Part shown: positions 31,114-43,512 of the stretch, one piece after another
Layout: the number at the start of each line of letters is the position of its first letter
Position numbering within the stretch: the first letter of the stretch is position 1
Assembly (NCBI GenBank): GCA_030340625.1
Contig: JAOPHQ010006326.1
Coordinates: 1-64,000 of the forward strand
Direction: 5' to 3'
DNA: 64,000 nt
Source: Merluccius polli
Taxonomy: Eukaryota > Chordata > Actinopteri > Gadiformes > Merlucciidae
Position numbers and translations under genes: made by a program
Notes under the pieces: model-generated
Database searches by the model: none
The model's input: the letters and a program-made list of their open reading frames with translations, nothing else
Told to the model about the DNA's origin: nothing

Positions 31114-34100
31114 CCCTTCCCTGAGCTACTACCTTACCGTGGTGGAGGGGTTTGCGTGTCCCAATGACCCCCAGGAGCTCCGTTGTCAGGGGCTTTTATG
31201 CCCCTGCTAGGGTCACCCATGGCAAACAGGTCCGGGGGGAGGGGCCAGACAAAGGGTAGCTCAGAAGACCCCTTATGAAGAAAACAATAAATGGTCTTGC
31301 GTGTCCCTCGCCCGGACGTGGGTCACCGGGGCCTCCCCCTGGAGCCAGGCCTGGGGGTGGGGCTCGGCGGCGAGCGCCTGGTGGCCGGGCCTACACCCAC
31401 GGGGCCCGGCCGGGCACAGCCCGAAAGGATGACGTGGGACCCCCTTCCCGCCGGCTCACCACCAGCAGGAGGGTCCAAAGGGGTCGGGTGCAGTGCGAGC
31501 TGGGCGGCGGCCGAAGGCGGGGACCTTGGCGGTCCGATCCTCGGCTGCAGAAGCTAGCTCTAGGGACGTGGACCTCTCTGGTGGGGAAGGAGCCTGAGCT
31601 GGTGCGCGAGGTTGAGAAGTTCCGGCTAGATATAGTCGGCCTCACCTCGACGCATAGCAAGGGCTCTGGAACCGGTCTTCTCGAGAGGGGTTGGACTCTC
31701 TTCCACTCTGGAGCTGCCACTGGTGAGAGGCGCCGGGCAGGGGTGGCAATACTTATTGCCCCCCGGCTTGGTGCCAGTATGTTGGAGTTTACCCCGGTAG
31801 ACGAGAGGGTAGCCTCCCTCCGCCTTCGGGTGGGGGAACGGATCCTGACTGTTGTTTGTGCCTATGGTCCAAACAGCAGTTCAGAGTATCCTTTTTGGAC
31901 TCCTTGGAAGGGGTGCTGGAAAGTGCTCCCTCTGGGGATTCCCTCGTTCTGCTGGGGGACTTCAACGCTCACGTTGGCAGCGACAGTGAGACCTGGAGGG
32001 GTGTGATTGGGAGGAACGGCCCCCCCGATCTGAACCCGAGTGGTGTTCAGTTATTCGTCACAGATTGTCCATAACGAACACCATGTTCAAGCATAAGGGT
32101 GTCCATATGTGCACTTGGCACCAGGACACCCTAGGCCGCAGTTCGATGATCGACTTTGTAGTCGTGTCGTCGGACTTGCGGCCGCATGTCTTGGACACTC
32201 GGGCGAAGAGAGGGGCGGAGCTGTCAACTGATCACCACCTGGTGGTGAGTTGGCTGCGATGGTGGGGGAGAATGCCGGTCAGACCTGGCAGACCCAAACG
32301 TATCGTGAGGGTCTGCTGGGAACGTCTGGCAGAGTCTCCTGTCAGAGAGAGCTTCAACTCCCACCTCCGGGAGAGCTTTGACCATGTACCGGGGGAGGCG
32401 GGGGACATTGAGTCCGAGTGGGCCATGTTCCGTGCCTCCATTGTTAAGGCGGCCGACCAGAGCTGTGGCCGCAAGGTGGTCGGTGCCTGCCGTGGCGGCA
32501 ATTCCCGAACCCGCTGGTGGACACCGGCGGTGAGGGATGCCGTCAAACTGAAGAAGGAGTCCTATAGGACCTTTTTGGCTTGTGGGACTCCGGAGGCAGC
32601 AGGCAGGTACCGGCAGGCCAAGCGGAGCGCAGCTGTGGCGGTTACCGAGGCAAAAACCCGGACATGGGAGGAGTTCGGTGAGGCCATGGAGAACGACTTC
32701 CGGACGGCTTCGAAGAGGTTCTGGACCACCATCCGGCGTCTCAGGAGGGGGAAGCAGTGCATCGTCAACACTGTGTATGGTGGAGACGGTGCGCTGCTGA
32801 CCTCGACTCGGGACGTTGTGGATCGGTGGAAGGAATACTTCGAAGACCTCCTCAATCCCACCGACACGCCTTCCGGTAAGGAAGCAGGGCCTGGGGACTC
32901 GGGTGTGGGCCCTCCTATCTCTGGGGCTGAGGTTGCCGAGGTGGTCAGGAAGCTCCTCGGTGGCAGGGCCCCGGGGGTGGATGAGGTCCGCCCGGAGTTC
33001 CTTAAGGCCCTGGATGTTGTGGGGCTGTCTTGGTTGACACGACTCTGCAGCATCGCGTGGACATCGGGGGCAGTGCCCCTGGATTGGCAGACTGGGGTGG
33101 TGGTCCCTCTTTTTAAGAAGGGGGACCGGAGGGTGTGTTCCAACTACAGGGGGATCACACTCCTCAGCCTCCCTGGTAAGGTCTATTCAGGGGTGCTGGA
33201 GAGGAGGGTCCGTCGGATAGTCGAACCTCGGATTCAGGAGGAGCAATGTGGTTTTCGTCCAGGCCGTGGAACAGTGGACCAGCTCTACACCCTCTGCAGG
33301 ATCCTTGAGGGTGCATGGGAGTTTGCCCAACCAGTCCACATGTGCTTTGTGGACTTGGAGAAGGCATTCGACCGTGTCCCTCGGGGAGTCCTGTGGGGGG
33401 TTCTCCGGGAGTATGGGGTATCGGACCCCCTAATACGGGCTGTCCGTTCCCTGTATGACCGGTGTCAGAGCTTGGTCCGCATTGCCGGTTATAAGTCAGA
33501 CTTGTTTCCAGTGAGGGTTGGACTCCGCCAGGGCTGCCCTTTGTCACCGATCCTGTTCATAATTTTTATGGACAGGATTTCTAGGCACAGCCAGGGCGTT
33601 GAGGGGGTCCGGTTTGGTGACCTCAGGATTGGGTCTCTGCTTTTTGCGGATGATGTGGTCCTGATGGCTTCATCAGACCGTGACCTCCAACTCTCGCTGG
33701 ACAGGTTCGCAGCCGAGTGTGAAGTGGTCGGGATGAGAATCAACACCTCCAAGTCCGAGTCCATGGTCCTCAACCGGAAAAGGGTGGAGTGCACCCTCCG
33801 GGTCGGGGATGAGATCCTGCCCCAAGTGGAGGAGTTCAAGTACCTCGGGGTCTTGTTCACGAGTGAGGGGAGGATGGAGCGGGAGATCGACAGGCGGATC
33901 GGTGCGGCGTCTGCAGTAATGCGGACTCTGCACGGATCCGTCGTGGTGAAGAGGGAGCTGAGCCGAAAGGCAAAGCTCTCGATTTACCAGTCGATCTACG
34001 TTCCTGCCCTCACCTATGGTCATGAGCTTTGGGTAATGACCGAAAGAACGAGATCGCGAGTACAAGCGGCCGAAATGAGCTTCCTCCGCAGGGTGGCTGG

Positions 34101-34456
34101 GCTCTCCCTTAGAGATAGGGTGAGAAGCTCGGTCATCCGGGAGGAGCTCGGAGTAGACCCGCTACTCCTCCGCGTTGAGAGGAGCCAGATGAGGTGGCTC
34201 GGGCATCTAGTTAGGATGCCTCCCGGACGCCTCCCTGGTGAGGTGTTCAGGTCCCACTGGTAGGAGACCCCGGGGAAGACCCAGGACACGCTGGAGAGAC
34301 TATGTCTCTCGGCTGGCCTGGGAACGCCTCGGGATCCCCCAGGAAGAGCTGGCCGAAGTAGCTGGGGAAAGGGAAGTCTGGGCTTCCCTGCTTAGGCTGC
34401 TGCCCCCGCGACCCGACCCCGGATAAGCGGAAGAAGATGGATGGATGGATGGATGG
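31114..34456 (+). mobile_element. RTE-clade LINE (Rex3-like) with GATG tail
   Basis: Inserted in the hAT-like element with an 11-12-bp target duplication, (A)CAATGTAATCA, at 31102-31113 and 34457-34468. It begins CCCTTCCCTGAGC and ends GGATAAGCGGAAGAAGATGG(ATGG)n. A short GATG-repeat tail and an apurinic-type endonuclease plus RT in one frame are features of fish Rex3/RTE elements. About 3.3 kb, probably close to full length. Confidence 0.82.
31545..34426 (+). pseudogene. LINE endonuclease-reverse transcriptase, frameshifted
   Basis: Endonuclease part: RRAGVAILIAPRLG and LTVVCAYGPNSSSE in one frame to about 31900, then LLGDFNAHVGSDSETWRGVI in a second frame (about 31950-32010), then STDHHLVVSW in a third (from 32065). 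RT in 32065-34263: GDRRVCSNYRGITLLSLPG, EEQCGFRPGRGT, FVDLEKAFDRVP, LRQGCPLSPILF and the catalytic FADD (about residue 527). After a further shift near 34250 the C-terminal tail GRRPRGRPRTRWRDYV continues to 34426. At least three frameshifts make it inactive unless they are sequencing errors. The RT would normally perform target-primed reverse transcription. Confidence 0.88.
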
Positions 34457-35561
34457 ACAATGTAATCAAAGCAAATACAAAACTAAAGAGTATTGCCACT
34501 GCAGGGGCATAATGTCTTCCTGTTTTGTTATATATAAAAAAAAATGCCCAATAAATCCTGAGCCACAATCATAACATTAAAACAGGTAACAGCAGAAACA
34601 TTTTTCTTTCATCAGGGAGCAGCAAAACCAGTCTATGTTCAGTCCCAAGATGTCCCTGTAAGAGTGAGGTGAAGCACACAAAAAAGTTCACAGCTGGGAT
34701 GTACTGTGCAGGGGACTAGTCTGTAAAGTCCATGTTTATACAGGATTTCCTTTGGAGAATCGCACTCAAAAAATAACACTTTCAGTGCAGTTTGTCAATT
34801 CCTAGAATTTGACTGAATGAATTCAAAAGTAGTAAAGTGCACTGCATCAACATTTAAAAAAACAAAACAGTAGCAGTTAAATAAAGTATTTAGTGTAAAT
34901 CTCAACTTAAACAATGTAATCAAATCAAATACAAAACTTAAGCGTATTGAACGTTTCTCAGACCGACGTCTTCCACAACACTAATCGGCCGGCAGCTTTC
35001 CATTCGCCATAGCATTCGCTTCTCTTGTCTTTCTCTCTACTTCTCCCACACGCTGTATCTCATAGACATCTTATATCATATACATGATATACTAATATTT
35101 ATATCCTATATGATATAAGATGTCTACGCTGTATCTAACGGAGTCTGCCGAAGCCTCGCTCCACTGATGGTGTCGTTGAGTGATTTGCTCGTATCAACTG
35201 AGTGCATTTAGGTGGTATTTCCGGTGAAAATTCAACTTTGCAGTGGTAATAAATAACTTTGGCTCTGTCGACTGCGCCATCTGGAAGAACTTTAAACTGA
35301 AAGCGCCCATGTAAAAGTTCTCCATGTTTGTTTCTCCCGGTTTATCCGCCAATTGTTCTGTTTCCTGACTGTTTCCTGTGAGCGCCGCAGCAGGAAGCAG
35401 CATACTAGGCTCGCTCACGGTGCACTTTTACTAAATAAAAGCCAGGGAGCAACAGACTTTTACAATAAGAAAATAAATGATAAAAACTGTGTTAATGCGA
35501 GGTAAAATAATTGTCGTGATAATGAATTCATTAGTTAGCGCAATAATAACGCGTTAACTTG

Positions 35562-35870
35562 CATTACACATTATCTTCTGTGGTATCAGCGTCCGTTTAC
35601 TACACAACCTGGAAGCATTACTTTACAACAAACCTAACCTGGCTAGAAGAATGCATAAAACAACTGGAATTAAAAGTCCACAAACTGGTATGGATATTAA
35701 AAGAGCCCAATATAAGTCTGATAGCAGTAAAGTCCAGGGCTGGACCACTCATCCACATAGGATCCAAATGGCAGTATGGCCGAGTGCACTATGCAAACTG
35801 CAGGAGCTGCAATGTTGTGATGAGGGTACAATGTGTAAATGTATAAGAGCGTTAGAAATGAAGTGCTGCA
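35562..35870. repeat. Inverted copy of the satellite flank (see 4787-5093)
   Basis: Nearly identical to the reverse complement of 4787-5093. It starts exactly where the hAT-like element copy 2 is truncated. Confidence 0.87.
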
Positions 35871-38337
35871 GTGCTGCAGCCCTGGTCTACACACTTTATC
35901 CACATGGAGAAAACATGTCTGGTACCCCGACAGATGAGTCCCTGAGTCTAGGTTAGGGAGTCTAGGTTAGGGAGTCTAGGTTAGTCAGTCTAGCTAGTGC
36001 TGCAGCCCTGGTCTACACACTTTATCCACATGGAGAAAACATGTCTGGTACCCCGACAGATGAGTCCCTGAGTCTAGGTTAGGGAGTCTAGGTTAGGGAG
36101 TCTAGGTTAGTCAGTCTAGCTAGTGCTGCAGCCCTGGTCTACACACTTTATCCACATGGAGAAAACATGTCTGGTACCCCACAGATGAGTCCCTGAGTCT
36201 AGGTTAGGGAGTCTGGGTTAGGGAGTCTAGGTTAGGGAGTCTAGGTTAGGGAGTCTAGGTTAGGGAGTCTAGGTTAGTCAGTCTAGGTAGTGCTGCAGCC
36301 CTGGTCTACACACTTTATCCACATGGAGAACACATGTCTGGTACCCCGACAGATGAGTCCCTGAGTCTAGGTTAGGGAGTCTGGGTTAGGGAGTCTAGGT
36401 TAGGGAGTCTAGGTTAGGGAGTCTAGGTAGTGCTGCAGCCCTGGTCTACACACTTTATCCACATGGAGAACACATGTCTGGTACCCCGACAGGTGAGTCC
36501 CTGAGTCTAGGTTAGGGAGTCTGGGTTAGGGAGTCTAGGTTAGGGAGTATAGGTTAGGGAGTCTAGGTAGTGCTGCAGCCCTGGTCTACACACTTTATCC
36601 ACATGGAGAAAACATGTCTGGTACCCCGACAGATGAGTCCCTGAGTCTAGGTTAGGGAGTCTGGGTTAGGGAGTCTAGGTTAGTCAGTCTAGGTAGTGCT
36701 GCAGCCCTGGTCTACACACTTTATCCACATGGAGAAAACATGTCTGGTACCCCGACAGATGAGTCCCTGAGTCTAGGTTAGGGAGTCTGGGTTAGGGAGT
36801 CTAGGTTAGTCAGTCTAGGTTAGGGAGTCTAGGTTAGGGAGTCTAGGCTAGGGAGTCTAGGTTAGTGAGTCTAGATTAGGGAGTCTAGGTTAGTGAGTCT
36901 AGATTAGGGAGTCTAGGTTAGGGACTCTGCTAGGTTAGGGAGTCTAGGTTAGGGAGTCTAGGTTAGTGAGTCTAGGTTAGGGAGTCTCTGCTAGGTTAGT
37001 GAGTCCAGGTTAGTGAGTATCTGCTAGGTTAGGGAGTCTCTGCTAGGTTAGGGAGTCTAGGTTAGTGAGTCCAGGTTAGTGAGTCTCTGCTAGGTTAGTG
37101 AGTATCTGCTAGGTTAGTGAGTCTCTGCTAGGTTAGGGAGTCTCTGCTAGGTTAGGGAGTCTGCTAAGTTAGGGAGTCTAGGTTAGTGAGGCTAGGTTAG
37201 GGAGTCTAGGTTAGTGAGTCTCTGATAGGTTAGTGAGTCTCTGCTTGGTTAGTGAGTCTAGGTTAGTGAGTCTCTGATAGGTTAGTGAGTCTCTGCTTGG
37301 TTAGTGAGTCTAGGTTAGTGAGTCTGCTAGGTTAGTGAGTCTAGGTTAGTGAGTCCAGGTTAGGGAGTCTGGGTTAGGGAGTCTAGGTGAGGTTAGTGAG
37401 TCTAGGTTAGGGAGTCCCTGAGTCTAGGTTAGGGAGTCTAGGTTAGGGAGTCCCCGAGTCTAGGTTAGTGAGTCTAGGTTAGGGAGTCCCTGAGTCTAGG
37501 TTAGGGAGTCTAGGTTAGGGAGTCTCTGCTAGGTTAGGGAGTCTAGGTTAGTGAGTCTCTGCTAGGTTAGTGAGTCTAGGTTAGGGAGTCCCTGAGTCTA
37601 GGTTAGGGAGTCTAGGTTATGGAGTCTCTGCTAGGTTAGGGAGTCTAGGTTAGGGAGTCTCTGCTAGGTTAGTGAGTCTAGGTTAGGGAGTCCCTGAGTC
37701 TAGGTTAGGGAGTCTAGGTTAGGGAGTCTCTGCTAGGTTAGTGAGTCTCTGCTAGGTTAGTGAGTCTAGGTTAATGAGTCTAGGTTCGTGGGACTCTGCT
37801 ACGTAAGTGAGACTAGGTTAGTGAGTCTAGGTTAGTGAGTCTCTGCTAGGTTAGTGAGTCTCTGCTAGGTTAGTGAGTCTAGGTTAATGAGTCTAGGTTC
37901 GTGGGACTCTGCTACGTAAGTGAGACTAGGTTAGTGAGTCTAGGTTAGTGAGTCTCTGCTAGGTTAGTGAGTCTAGGTTAGTGAGTCTAGGTAAGTGAGT
38001 CTCTGCTAGGTTAGTGAGTCTAAGTTAGTGAGTCTCTGCTAGGTTATTGAGTCTCTGCTAGGTTAGTGAGTCTAGGTTAGTGAGTCACTGCTAGGTTAGG
38101 GAGTCTAGGTTAGTGAGTCTCTGCTAGGTTATTGAGTCTCTGCTAGGTTAGTGAGTCTAGGTTAGTGAGTCACTGCTAGGTTAGGGAGTCTAGGTTAGTG
38201 AGTCTCTGCTAGGTTATTGAGTCTCTGCTAGGTTTGTGAGTCTAGGTTAGTGAGTCTCTGCTAGGTTAGGGAGTCTAGGTTAGTGAGTCTCTGCTAGGTT
38301 AGGGAGTCTAGGTTAGTGAGTCTAGGTTAGTGAGAGT
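35871..38337 (+). repeat. Subtelomeric satellite, inverted second block
   Basis: TTAGGGAGTCTAGG units on the plus strand with about seven interspersed GTGCTGCAGCCCTGGTC...CCCTGAGTC blocks in its first kilobase. The rest has diverged to TTAGTGAGTCT and AGTCTCTGCTAGG variants. The TTAGGG phase points right, opposite to the left block. It ends at GTTAGTGAGAG and passes directly into hAT-like sequence. Confidence 0.93.
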
Positions 38338-39129
38338 CACTTTCAGTGCACTTCAATTCGTAGAATTTGACTGAATGAATTCAAAAGTAGTAAAGTGCAT
38401 TGCATCAACATTTAAAAGAACAAAACAGTAGCAGTTAAATAAAGTATTTAGTGTAAATCTCAACTTAAACAATGTAATCAAATCAAATACAAAACTTAAG
38501 CGTATTGAACGTTTCTCAGACCGACGTCTTCCACAACACTAATCGGCCGGCAGCTTTCCATTCGCCATAGCATTCGCTTCTCTTGTCTTTCTCTCTACTT
38601 CTCCCACACGCTGTATCTCATAGACATCTTATATCATATACATGATATACTAATATTTATATCCTATATGATATAAGATGTCTACGCTGTATCTAACGGA
38701 GTCTGCCGAAGCCTCGCTCCACTGATGGTGTCGTTGAGTGATTTGCTCGTATCAACTGAGTGCATTTAGGTGGTATTTCCGGTGAAAATTCAACTTTGCA
38801 GTGGTAATAAATAACTTTGGCTCTGTCGACTGCGCCATCTGGAAGAACTTTAAACTGAAAACGCCCATGTAAAAGTTCTCCATGTTTGCTTCTCCCGGTT
38901 TATCCGCCAATTCTTCTGTTTCCTGACTGTTTCCTGTGAGCGCCGCAGCAGGAAGCAGCATACTAGGCTCGATCACAGTGCACTTTTACTAAATGAAAGC
39001 CAGGGAGCAACAGACTTTTACAATAAGAAAATAAATAATAAAAACTGCGTTAATGCGAGGTAAAATAATTGTCGTGATAATGAATTCATTAGTTAACGCA
39101 ATAATAACGCGTTAACTTGCCCAGCCCTA
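38338..39129. mobile_element. hAT-like element, 5'-truncated copy
   Basis: Right-hand 792 bp of the 1346-bp element (starts at CACTTTCAGTGCA, ends TTGCCCAGCCCTA). It precedes segment A of copy 3, as the full element does in the other units. Confidence 0.87.
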
Positions 39130-39906
39130 ATAAATAAATATATTTGTTACCGGACATAACGTGACCTAACAGTTACTCAAATACGGAGAGACAGTGAATT
39201 ACTTATTTTATATTTTACGCTAACAGATTACAGCTTTACAACAATTAGGCTACAGCTAAGCTACTTAATGGATAACATTGAAGCATTACAGTAACAAATG
39301 ACATCTAACTTCTCTTTCTCTTTCTTCTCATCATCAATATCATAATACTTTGAAATTACTTGTTGTATATGTTGGGAAATTCACTTTTTTGTTTAATTTG
39401 ATGCCAAGTTCAATTGTAATTGAAAGATTATTTTCTTATAGGCCTATGTTAATTGTTTTATTTTGGATCACTTGGTGTAAAACCATGACACAACTGAAAA
39501 TTAAATTAAAAAGCTTTTGTGATTGTGTAATAAAATGTATTATACAGTATATCTTGTAAACGGATAAGGCAACATGGACGACCAATCGATAAATAAAGTT
39601 GAGTGAAACTGTTTCTATTATTCCCACAGATATATTTATTATTTAACCCCACACATTCACACACAAACATACACGTACCTCTTAGTATTTAAACTTGTGA
39701 TTAATCGTGATAAATCACAGCCCTAGTAATTAATCAGTAATTAAATGCTTTCTTTCAGTTAAATAGATCAATAAAACTAATAAATGATAGGTAATAACCT
39801 GATATAAAATAGGGAGGGGGGATAGTTTGGCACCAGGGGCTGCAACAAATATCTTTGGCACTGACTGAATCACTTGTTTAAGGTGTTTCCCCTGATGGTC
39901 ATTGTG

Positions 39907-40805
39907 TCAGTCTCTGTGGGCTACTGACCATAGTAGACGTCAGTAACCCATCAGTCAGTCTCTATAAGTTACTGACCATAGTAGACGTCAGTAACCCATC
40001 AGTCAGTCTCTATAAGTTACTGACCATAGTAGACGTCAGTAACCCATCAGTCAGTCTCTATAAGTTACTGACCATAGTAGACGTCAGTAACCCATCAGTC
40101 AGTCTCTATAAGTTACTGACCATAGTAGACGTCAGTAACCCATCAGTCAGTCTCTATAAGTTACTGACCATAGTAGACGTCAGTAACCCATCAGTCAGTC
40201 TCTATAAGTTACTGACCATAGTAGACGTCAGTAACCCATCAGTCAGTCTCTATAAGTTACTGACCATAGTAGACGTCAGTAACCCGTCAGTCAGTCTCTA
40301 TAAGTTACTGACCATAGTAGACGTCAGTAACCCGTCAGTCAGTCTCTATAAGTTACTGACCATAGTAGACGTCAGTAACCCGTCAGTCAGTCTCTATAAG
40401 TTACTGACCATAGTAGACGTCAGTAACCCGTCAGTCAGTCTCTATAAGTTACTGACCATAGTAGACGTCAGTAACCCATCAGTCAGTCTCTATAAGTTAC
40501 TGACCATAGTAGACGTCAGTAACCCATCAGTCAGTCTCTATAAGTTACTGACCATAGTAGACGTCAGTAACCCATCAGTCAGTCTCTATAAGTTACTGAC
40601 CATAGTAGACGTCAGTAACCCATCAGTCAGTCTCTATAAGTTACTGACCATAGTAGACGTCAGTAACCCATCAGTCAGTCTCTATAAGTTACTGACCATA
40701 GTAGACGTCAGTAACCCATCAGTCAGTCTCTATAAGTTACTGACCATAGTAGACATCAGTAACCCGTCAGTCAGTCTCTATAAGTTACTGACCATAGTAG
40801 ACGTA
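39907..40805 (-). repeat. 48-bp satellite array, copy 3 (about 19 units)
   Basis: The shortest of the main arrays, with blocks of CCCAT units around four adjacent CCCGT units. Same GACGTAGGAGAGG exit junction. Confidence 0.97.
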
Positions 40806-41169
40806 GGAGAGGCAGGTGGAGAGGCAGGTCACAGGTGAGGTCCAATAATGACTTGGTGATATGTAGTGAGATTCAGTATTGGGCCAAACGTTAGGCTGCT
40901 GATGTACCGTATAAATGGTTCAATGTGTGTTTGAAATGAGAGCTTTGAATAGATGTTGTCTCACTGGTCATATGGCATTGCATCATGTGTGATTTTATCA
41001 GGTGCATAGGCGTAGATTACGGGGGGGACATGTCCCCACCACTATTTATAATTTGAATTTTGTCCCCACCACTTTTAAAAATGTGCAAACCAATTGCACA
41101 ACCCCCCCCCCCCCCCCCCAAATGTGCAACCCCCCCCCCCCCCCATCAAGGGGGGGGGGGGGGGGGGGT

Positions 41170-42166
41170 TGTATAACTGCAGACAATCGTCTGCATTTAT
41201 ACACTTACGTACCATTACGTATTGACGTCATACAACCTGGACTACGGAAACACACACACAATACATTACATCCCCTTCCTTAAGATGCTTTGTTTTGTTT
41301 GTGTTTTAAATTACACTGATACAAAATAATGCCTCACTTCTTTGTTGTCGTTATGACACGTAACATAAAACAATGCCTTAAGGTAAAACTTTTCCTTCAC
41401 GGTTTAACACCATTCAAATAAACTTGTATTGTATTCTACAGTGTATCTAACAATACCAACAACAACATTGCAGTATGTTACACACATGCATTGTTTTTTC
41501 TTTTCTCATTAACACTCAGTAACACAACCTGTGTGACATCAATCTGCTGGAGTCCAAATGCATGTCTAGTCTTTGTATCTGGCTGGAATCTTGACTTGTC
41601 TCCCAGACCTTGTGTGATGTAATTGTAACTGTCCATCATGAGAGTCAGTGTCCTGGTTGACCTCTGTGTTGTTGCATTCTGTGTCAGCCTCAGTGTGTGC
41701 CGTTTCAGTGTGTGTGTATGTGGGAATGTCCTGCATCTCTGTAGGTGGAAACTCCCTCTCGCCTGTCTGCAGTAGATGCTTTCTGTCCCTCCTGTAGACT
41801 CGTCCATCTGGTGTGCGAACTATGAAGGATCTTGGTAGCTGATGTCTTTTCACAACCACAGCTGCCATGTATCTCCTTTCTGACATTTTCACCTGTTCGT
41901 AGATCTGGCAACTTTTGTGTTTGTCTGTCAAAGTAGCTCTTTTGTTTCATTTGTCTGCACTTCAGATTGTCATGAACTTGAGCTCTATTTTCAGGATTCA
42001 ATAGAGTTGTTGATGCTGGCAGTTTGGACTTCAGACGACGTCCCATTAACAGATGTGCAGGAGAGAATCCTATACCCTCCAGCGGTGTGTTGCGGTATTC
42101 GAGCACAGCAATGTAAGGGTCGCCATTGCCGCTCTGTGCCTTTTTGAGCATGCTCTTGAGCAATAT
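41170..42166 (-). pseudogene. Ty3/Gypsy 3' remnant, copy 3
   Basis: Same motifs and same frameshifting deletion as copy 1. The predicted peptides of the two copies are identical over the integrase tail. Confidence 0.85.
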
Positions 42167-43512
42167 TAGGGCTGGGCAACGATTCAAATGTTTAATCAAG
42201 TTAATCGCATGAGTTCCTGTGATTAATCGCATTGTTATATGCAAAATCCAATAATGAATTCAAAAGTATCGTATAGCGCACTTTTATTGTAAATGTGAAC
42301 ATGTAATGTGCCATAAATTTGTCGTGCAAACACTTAACAGCAGCATTTCTTTTATACAGTAGCAGTTAAATAAAATATTAGTGTAATTTTCAACTTAAAC
42401 AATGTAATCAAAGCAAATACAAAACTAAAGAGTATTGCCACTGCAAGGGCATAATGTCTTCCTGTTTTGTTATATATAAATAAAATGCCCAATAAATCCT
42501 GAGCCACAATCATAACATTAAAACAGGTAACAGCAGAAACATTTTTCTTTCATCAGGGAGCAGCAAAACCAGTCTATGTTCAGTCCCAAGATGTCCCTGT
42601 AAGAGTGAGGTGAAGCACACAAAAAAGTTCACAGCTGGGATGTACTGTGCAGGGGACTAGTCTGTAAAGTCCATGTTTATACAGGATTTCCTTTGGAGAA
42701 TCGCACTCAAAAAATAACACTTTCAGTGCAGTTTGTCAATTCCTAGAATTTGACTGAATGAATTCAAAAGTAGTAAAGTGCATTGCATCAACATTTAAAA
42801 GAACAAAACAGTAGCAGTTAAATAAAGTATTTAGTGTAAATCTCAACTTAAACAATGTAATCAAATCAAATACAAAACTTAAGCGTATTGAACGTTTCTC
42901 AGACCGACGTCTTCCACAACACTAATCGGCCGGCAGCTTTCCATTCGCCATAGCATTCGCTTCTCTTGTCTTTCTCTCTACTTCTCCCACACGCTGTATC
43001 TCATAGACATCTTATATCATATACATGATATACTAATATTTATATCCTATATGATATAAGATGTCTACGCTGTATCTAACGGAGTCTGCCGAAGCCTCGC
43101 TCCACTGATGGTGTCGTTGAGTGATTTGCTCGTATCAACTGAGTGCATTTAGGTGGTATTTCCGGTGAAAATTCAACTTTGCAGTGGTTATAAATAACTT
43201 TGGCTCTGTCGACTGCGCCATCTGGAAGAACTTTAAACTGAAAGCGCCCATGTAAAAGTTCTCCATGTTTGCTTCTCCCGGTTTATCCGCCAATTCTTCT
43301 GTTTCCTGACTGTTTCCTGTGAGCGCCGCAGCAGGAAGCAGCATACTAGGCTCGATCACAGTGCACTTTTACTAAATGAAAGCCAGGGAGCAACAGACTT
43401 TTACAATAAGAAAATAAATAATAAAAACTGCGTTAATGCGAGGTAAAATAATTGTCGTGATAATGAATTCATTAGTTAACGCAATAATAACGCGTTAACT
43501 TGCCCAGCCCTA
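42167..43512. mobile_element. hAT-like element, 1346 bp (copy 3)
   Basis: Same length and perfect 13-bp terminal repeats as at 24225-25570, followed by segment A of copy 4. Confidence 0.87.

Larger units (their letters stand above)
25571..35561. repeat. Composite higher-order repeat, copy 2 (with two later insertions)
   Basis: Segment A (25571-26346), satellite (26347-29565, split by a MITE), spacer (29566-29912), Gypsy remnant (29913-30869) and hAT-like element (30870-35561, split by a LINE). Unlike copies 1 and 3, its Gypsy remnant keeps 7 extra bases (about 30577-30583) and its hAT-like element lacks a 10-base segment near 30980. Confidence 0.9.
30870..35561. mobile_element. hAT-like element copy 2, split by a LINE
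   Basis: The left half is 30870-31113 and the right half 34457-35561. The last bases (CCAGCCCTA) are missing: the sequence changes after GTTAACTTGC at 35561 to the inverted subtelomeric flank. Confidence 0.85.
39130..43512. repeat. Composite higher-order repeat, copy 3
   Basis: Segment A (39130-39906), 48-bp satellite (39907-40805), spacer (40806-41169), Gypsy remnant (41170-42166), hAT-like element (42167-43512). It matches copy 1 very closely, including the 7-bp deletion in Gypsy and the 1346-bp hAT length. Confidence 0.92.

Noticed and set aside
3071..38337. Head-to-head telomere fusion
   Set aside because: The TTAGGG strands of the two blocks point away from each other, not toward a common centre, and perfect repeats occur only on the left.
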